Assembly (NCBI GenBank): GCA_027009605.1
Contig: JALVCY010000063.1
Span: forward strand, 1-17,249
Direction of reading: 5' to 3'
DNA from: Saprospiraceae bacterium
GTDB taxonomy: Bacteria > Bacteroidota > Bacteroidia > Chitinophagales > Saprospiraceae
Length of the DNA stretch: 17,249 bases
In this document: piece after piece, positions 15,084 through 17,249 of the stretch
Layout of the letters: each line of letters opens with the position of its first letter
How positions within the stretch are numbered: position 1 is the stretch's first letter
Notes under the pieces: model-generated
Seen by the model: only the letters and a program-made list of their open reading frames with translations
What the model was told of the DNA's origin: nothing
Database searches by the model: none
Position numbers and translations under genes: made by a program

Positions 15084-17093
15084 ATGTCCAAAAATAAAAT
15101 CAACCACAAAGGCTCAAAGGTTAGCCTTCAAGATATTGCTAATACGATTCGCGGTTTGGCGATGGATGGTATTGGGGCGGCTCATTCCGGTCATCCGGGT
15201 TTGCCTTTGGGGATGGCTGACGTGGGCACGGTGCTTTGGTCGGCTCACCTAAATCACAACCCCAAGAATGCCAATTGGTTTAACCGGGATCGATTTGTTT
15301 TGTCGGGTGGACATGGTAGTATGTTGATTTACAGCTTGTTACACCTGTATGGATATCCGCTTTCGCTAAAAGAATTAAAGCATTTTCGGCAATGGGGAAG
15401 TAAGACTCCCGGCCATCCGGAAGTGCATGACAAAGGGATAGAGACCACAACCGGCCCCTTGGGCCAAGGCTTAGGGAATGCGGTAGGGATGGCCCTTGCG
15501 GAAAAATCGTTGGCCGCCAGATACAATAAACGGGGGCATCAGATTATCCATCATTATACCTACGTAATGGCCGGTGATGGAGATTTGGAAGAAGGGCTTT
15601 CGCATGAAGTCTGCGCCTTTGCCGGTACCCATCAATTGGGTAAGCTGATTTTGTTTTATGACAATAATAAGATTACTATTGACGGCCCTACCAGCCTATC
15701 TTACACAGACGATGTCAAGAAACGATTTGAAGCCTACGACTGGCAGGTATTACACATTGACGGGCATGATTACGCAAGTATTGACCGCGCCATTGTGCAA
15801 GCCAAAAAAGAAAAGACCAAACCTTCCATCATCATCTGTGACACCCAAATCGGTTTTGGCAGCCCCAACCGGGCGGGTACGGCCAAGGCCCATGGAGAAC
15901 CGTTTCCGGAAGAAGAAATTCAATTGACCAAAGCAGCTTTAGGACTGCCACCCGAAAAGAAGTTTTACGTCTCCAAAGAAGTAGCCGGTATCAAAAAATT
16001 AGCGCAAGCAGCCGGCAGCAAATTGACCAAAAAATGGAACGAACAATTAGCTAAATACGCCAAAAAATATCCCAAAGAAAGTCGCGAACTCAAGCAAATC
16101 CTAAAAGGAACGATTCCGGCCAAGGCTTTTGACATTCCGGCTTTTACGGAAGAAAAAAGAGTAGCAACCAGGGCTTCTTCGGGGCAAGTACTCAATTATT
16201 TGGCTCCAAATATCCCGGCCTTAATGGGTGGTTCTGCGGACTTGACTCCGAGCAATAAAACTTTCCCGAAAGGAGAAACGTCCTTCTCTCCGGACAATCC
16301 CAAAGGCAGATACATCCATTACGGCGTGCGTGAACATGGGATGGGTGCCATCATGAACGGGTTGGCGCTACATGGCGGATTTATCCCGTATGGTGGGACT
16401 TTCTTCGTGTTTTCGGACTATATGCGTCCGGCGATGCGTATGGCGGCTTTAATGAAATTGCAAGTGATTTATGTGTTGACTCATGACTCCATTGGTTTGG
16501 GTGAAGATGGGCCGACCCACCAGCCGGTTGCACAATTGGCTTCCTTCCGGGCTATGCCCAATATTTCCGTCGTCCGGCCTATGGATGCCAACGAAACCGC
16601 CGAAGCTTGGAAAATCGCCTTGAAAAATACGGACAAACCAACCTGCCTGGTTCTAAGCCGCCAAGGTCTTCCAAACTACAACAGAAAGAAAATGAAAATG
16701 GCATCGGCCGCCGATGCGCAATATGGGGGCTATGTATTGATGCAAGACCGGGGCTTTACGCACCTCATCATAGCGACCGGCTCCGAAGTAGAAATTGCCG
16801 TGGAAGCGAAAAAGAAATTAAACGAAAAAGGCGTTAAAGTCCGGATTGTCTCAATGCCTTCGACGGATGTTTTTGATGCTCAACCGGCGGCTTACCGCAA
16901 TAAGGTGCTGCCTGCCAAAATTAAAAATCGTGTGGCGATAGAAGCGGGGGCCGGTCTTTCGTGGTACAAGTATGTGGGCTTGGATGGTCACATACTTGGT
17001 TTGGATCATTTTGGGGCTTCGGCTCCTTTTCAGCGGTTGTACTCGGAATTTGGGTTGACTGCTGATGGGGTGGTGGCTGCTTGTTTGGGTTGA
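15084..17093 (+). CDS. tkt: Transketolase
   Basis: The 669-residue enzyme (EC 2.2.1.1) moves two-carbon ketol units between sugar phosphates in the non-oxidative pentose phosphate pathway, in the cytosol and as a dimer. The length is normal for the bacterial one-chain form. The thiamine-diphosphate motif starts at GDGDLEEG (164-171) and ends at DNNK (193-196). HSGHPGLPLGMAD contains His34, GGHGSM contains His77, GPLGQGLGNAVG lies at 124-135, and the catalytic glutamate is Glu417 in REHGMG. His467 and His479 (THDSIGLGEDGPTHQP) match the substrate-binding histidines, and the C-terminal domain follows from about 540. An in-frame TTG at 15048 would add 12 residues with no family support, so the ATG at 15084 is chosen. 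No missing key residue was seen. Confidence 0.97.
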   Translation: MSKNKINHKGSKVSLQDIANTIRGLAMDGIGAAHSGHPGLPLGMADVGTVLWSAHLNHNPKNANWFNRDRFVLSGGHGSMLIYSLLHLYGYPLSLKELKHFRQWGSKTPGHPEVHDKGIETTTGPLGQGLGNAVGMALAEKSLAARYNKRGHQIIHHYTYVMAGDGDLEEGLSHEVCAFAGTHQLGKLILFYDNNKITIDGPTSLSYTDDVKKRFEAYDWQVLHIDGHDYASIDRAIVQAKKEKTKPSIIICDTQIGFGSPNRAGTAKAHGEPFPEEEIQLTKAALGLPPEKKFYVSKEVAGIKKLAQAAGSKLTKKWNEQLAKYAKKYPKESRELKQILKGTIPAKAFDIPAFTEEKRVATRASSGQVLNYLAPNIPALMGGSADLTPSNKTFPKGETSFSPDNPKGRYIHYGVREHGMGAIMNGLALHGGFIPYGGTFFVFSDYMRPAMRMAALMKLQVIYVLTHDSIGLGEDGPTHQPVAQLASFRAMPNISVVRPMDANETAEAWKIALKNTDKPTCLVLSRQGLPNYNRKKMKMASAADAQYGGYVLMQDRGFTHLIIATGSEVEIAVEAKKKLNEKGVKVRIVSMPSTDVFDAQPAAYRNKVLPAKIKNRVAIEAGAGLSWYKYVGLDGHILGLDHFGASAPFQRLYSEFGLTADGVVAACLG

Positions 17094-17106
17094 AGAAGTT
17101 GTGAGA

Positions 17107-17229
17107 GTTGAGACGCTTCGCTAGTTGAAGAAGTTGAGACGTTCGCCTTCGGCTCTCTAAGTTGAGACTTGTCCCGATTACTATCGTGGATTCGGACTTC
17201 GTTGTTGAGACGCTTTGCTGGTTGAGACG
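17107..17229. repeat. GTTGAGAC spacer repeat with mini-hairpins
   Basis: The word GTTGAGAC occurs five times, at 17107, 17133, 17161, 17204 and 17221. Short inverted repeats follow several copies: GCTTCGC (17115-17121), GCCTTCGGC (17145-17153) and GCTTTGC (17212-17218). On the minus strand the first two read GCGAAGC and GCCGAAGGC, again C(GAA)G mini-hairpins; the second is identical to hairpins in the left repeat block. The remaining sequence to the window end shows no gene. Confidence 0.75.
17172..17190. other. Bulged stem-loop inside the right repeat block
   Basis: TCCCGAT (17172-17178) pairs with ATCG and GGA (17183-17186, 17188-17190) around a TACT loop, leaving T17187 as a single bulge, for 7 base pairs. 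It lies 79 bases past the transketolase stop. No T-run follows, so a terminator role is uncertain. Confidence 0.45.
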
Positions 17230-17249
17230 CATAGGGCAACGGCTTTGTT

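Noticed and set aside
16921..17239. Minus-strand open frames over the right repeat block
   Set aside because: They run across the transketolase 3' end and the repeats in overlapping frames and show only low-complexity repeat-derived residues.

Overview
The window looks like chromosomal DNA of a Bacteroidota bacterium, possibly a Saprospiria-like lineage (the lower rank is a guess). The evidence is a LytTR response regulator paired with a beta-propeller/LytS-type histidine kinase, signal peptides ending in FAQ, an ORF6N protein of the type common in that phylum, no clear Shine-Dalgarno sequences, and several boxes resembling the Bacteroidota -7 element TAnnTTTG.

Layout, left to right. 1-449: gene-free repeat block made of two tandem ~130-bp units, a partial third unit, GGTSAAR heptamer arrays and eleven DNA mini-hairpins. 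533-1480 (+): secreted alpha/beta hydrolase. 1508-5055 (-): two-component system, sensor kinase then response regulator, joined by a 4-base ATGA overlap. 5160-5192: 16-bp inverted repeat, probably a terminator. 5201-14234 (-): tightly spaced three-gene operon. In transcription order it encodes a 567-residue predicted outer-membrane barrel, a 1744-residue secreted protein and a 693-residue secreted fibronectin type III protein. 14235-14507: divergent intergenic region with a hairpin that would carry a UUCG tetraloop in the operon's leader RNA. 14508-15032 (+): ORF6N-domain protein. 15084-17093 (+): complete transketolase. 17094-17249: a second repeat block with a different spacer word but similar mini-hairpins.

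How the genes may work together. The three-gene operon is the least familiar part. All three products carry export signals, their genes are 3 and 10 bases apart, and one is a barrel while the next is a giant cell-surface candidate. I infer a surface-assembly or export cassette whose function is not known to me. The neighbouring two-component system lies on the same strand just downstream and could regulate it, but nothing in the sequence proves this. The hydrolase, ORF6N protein and transketolase look functionally unrelated. All assignments come from reading motifs by eye; no database search was possible.
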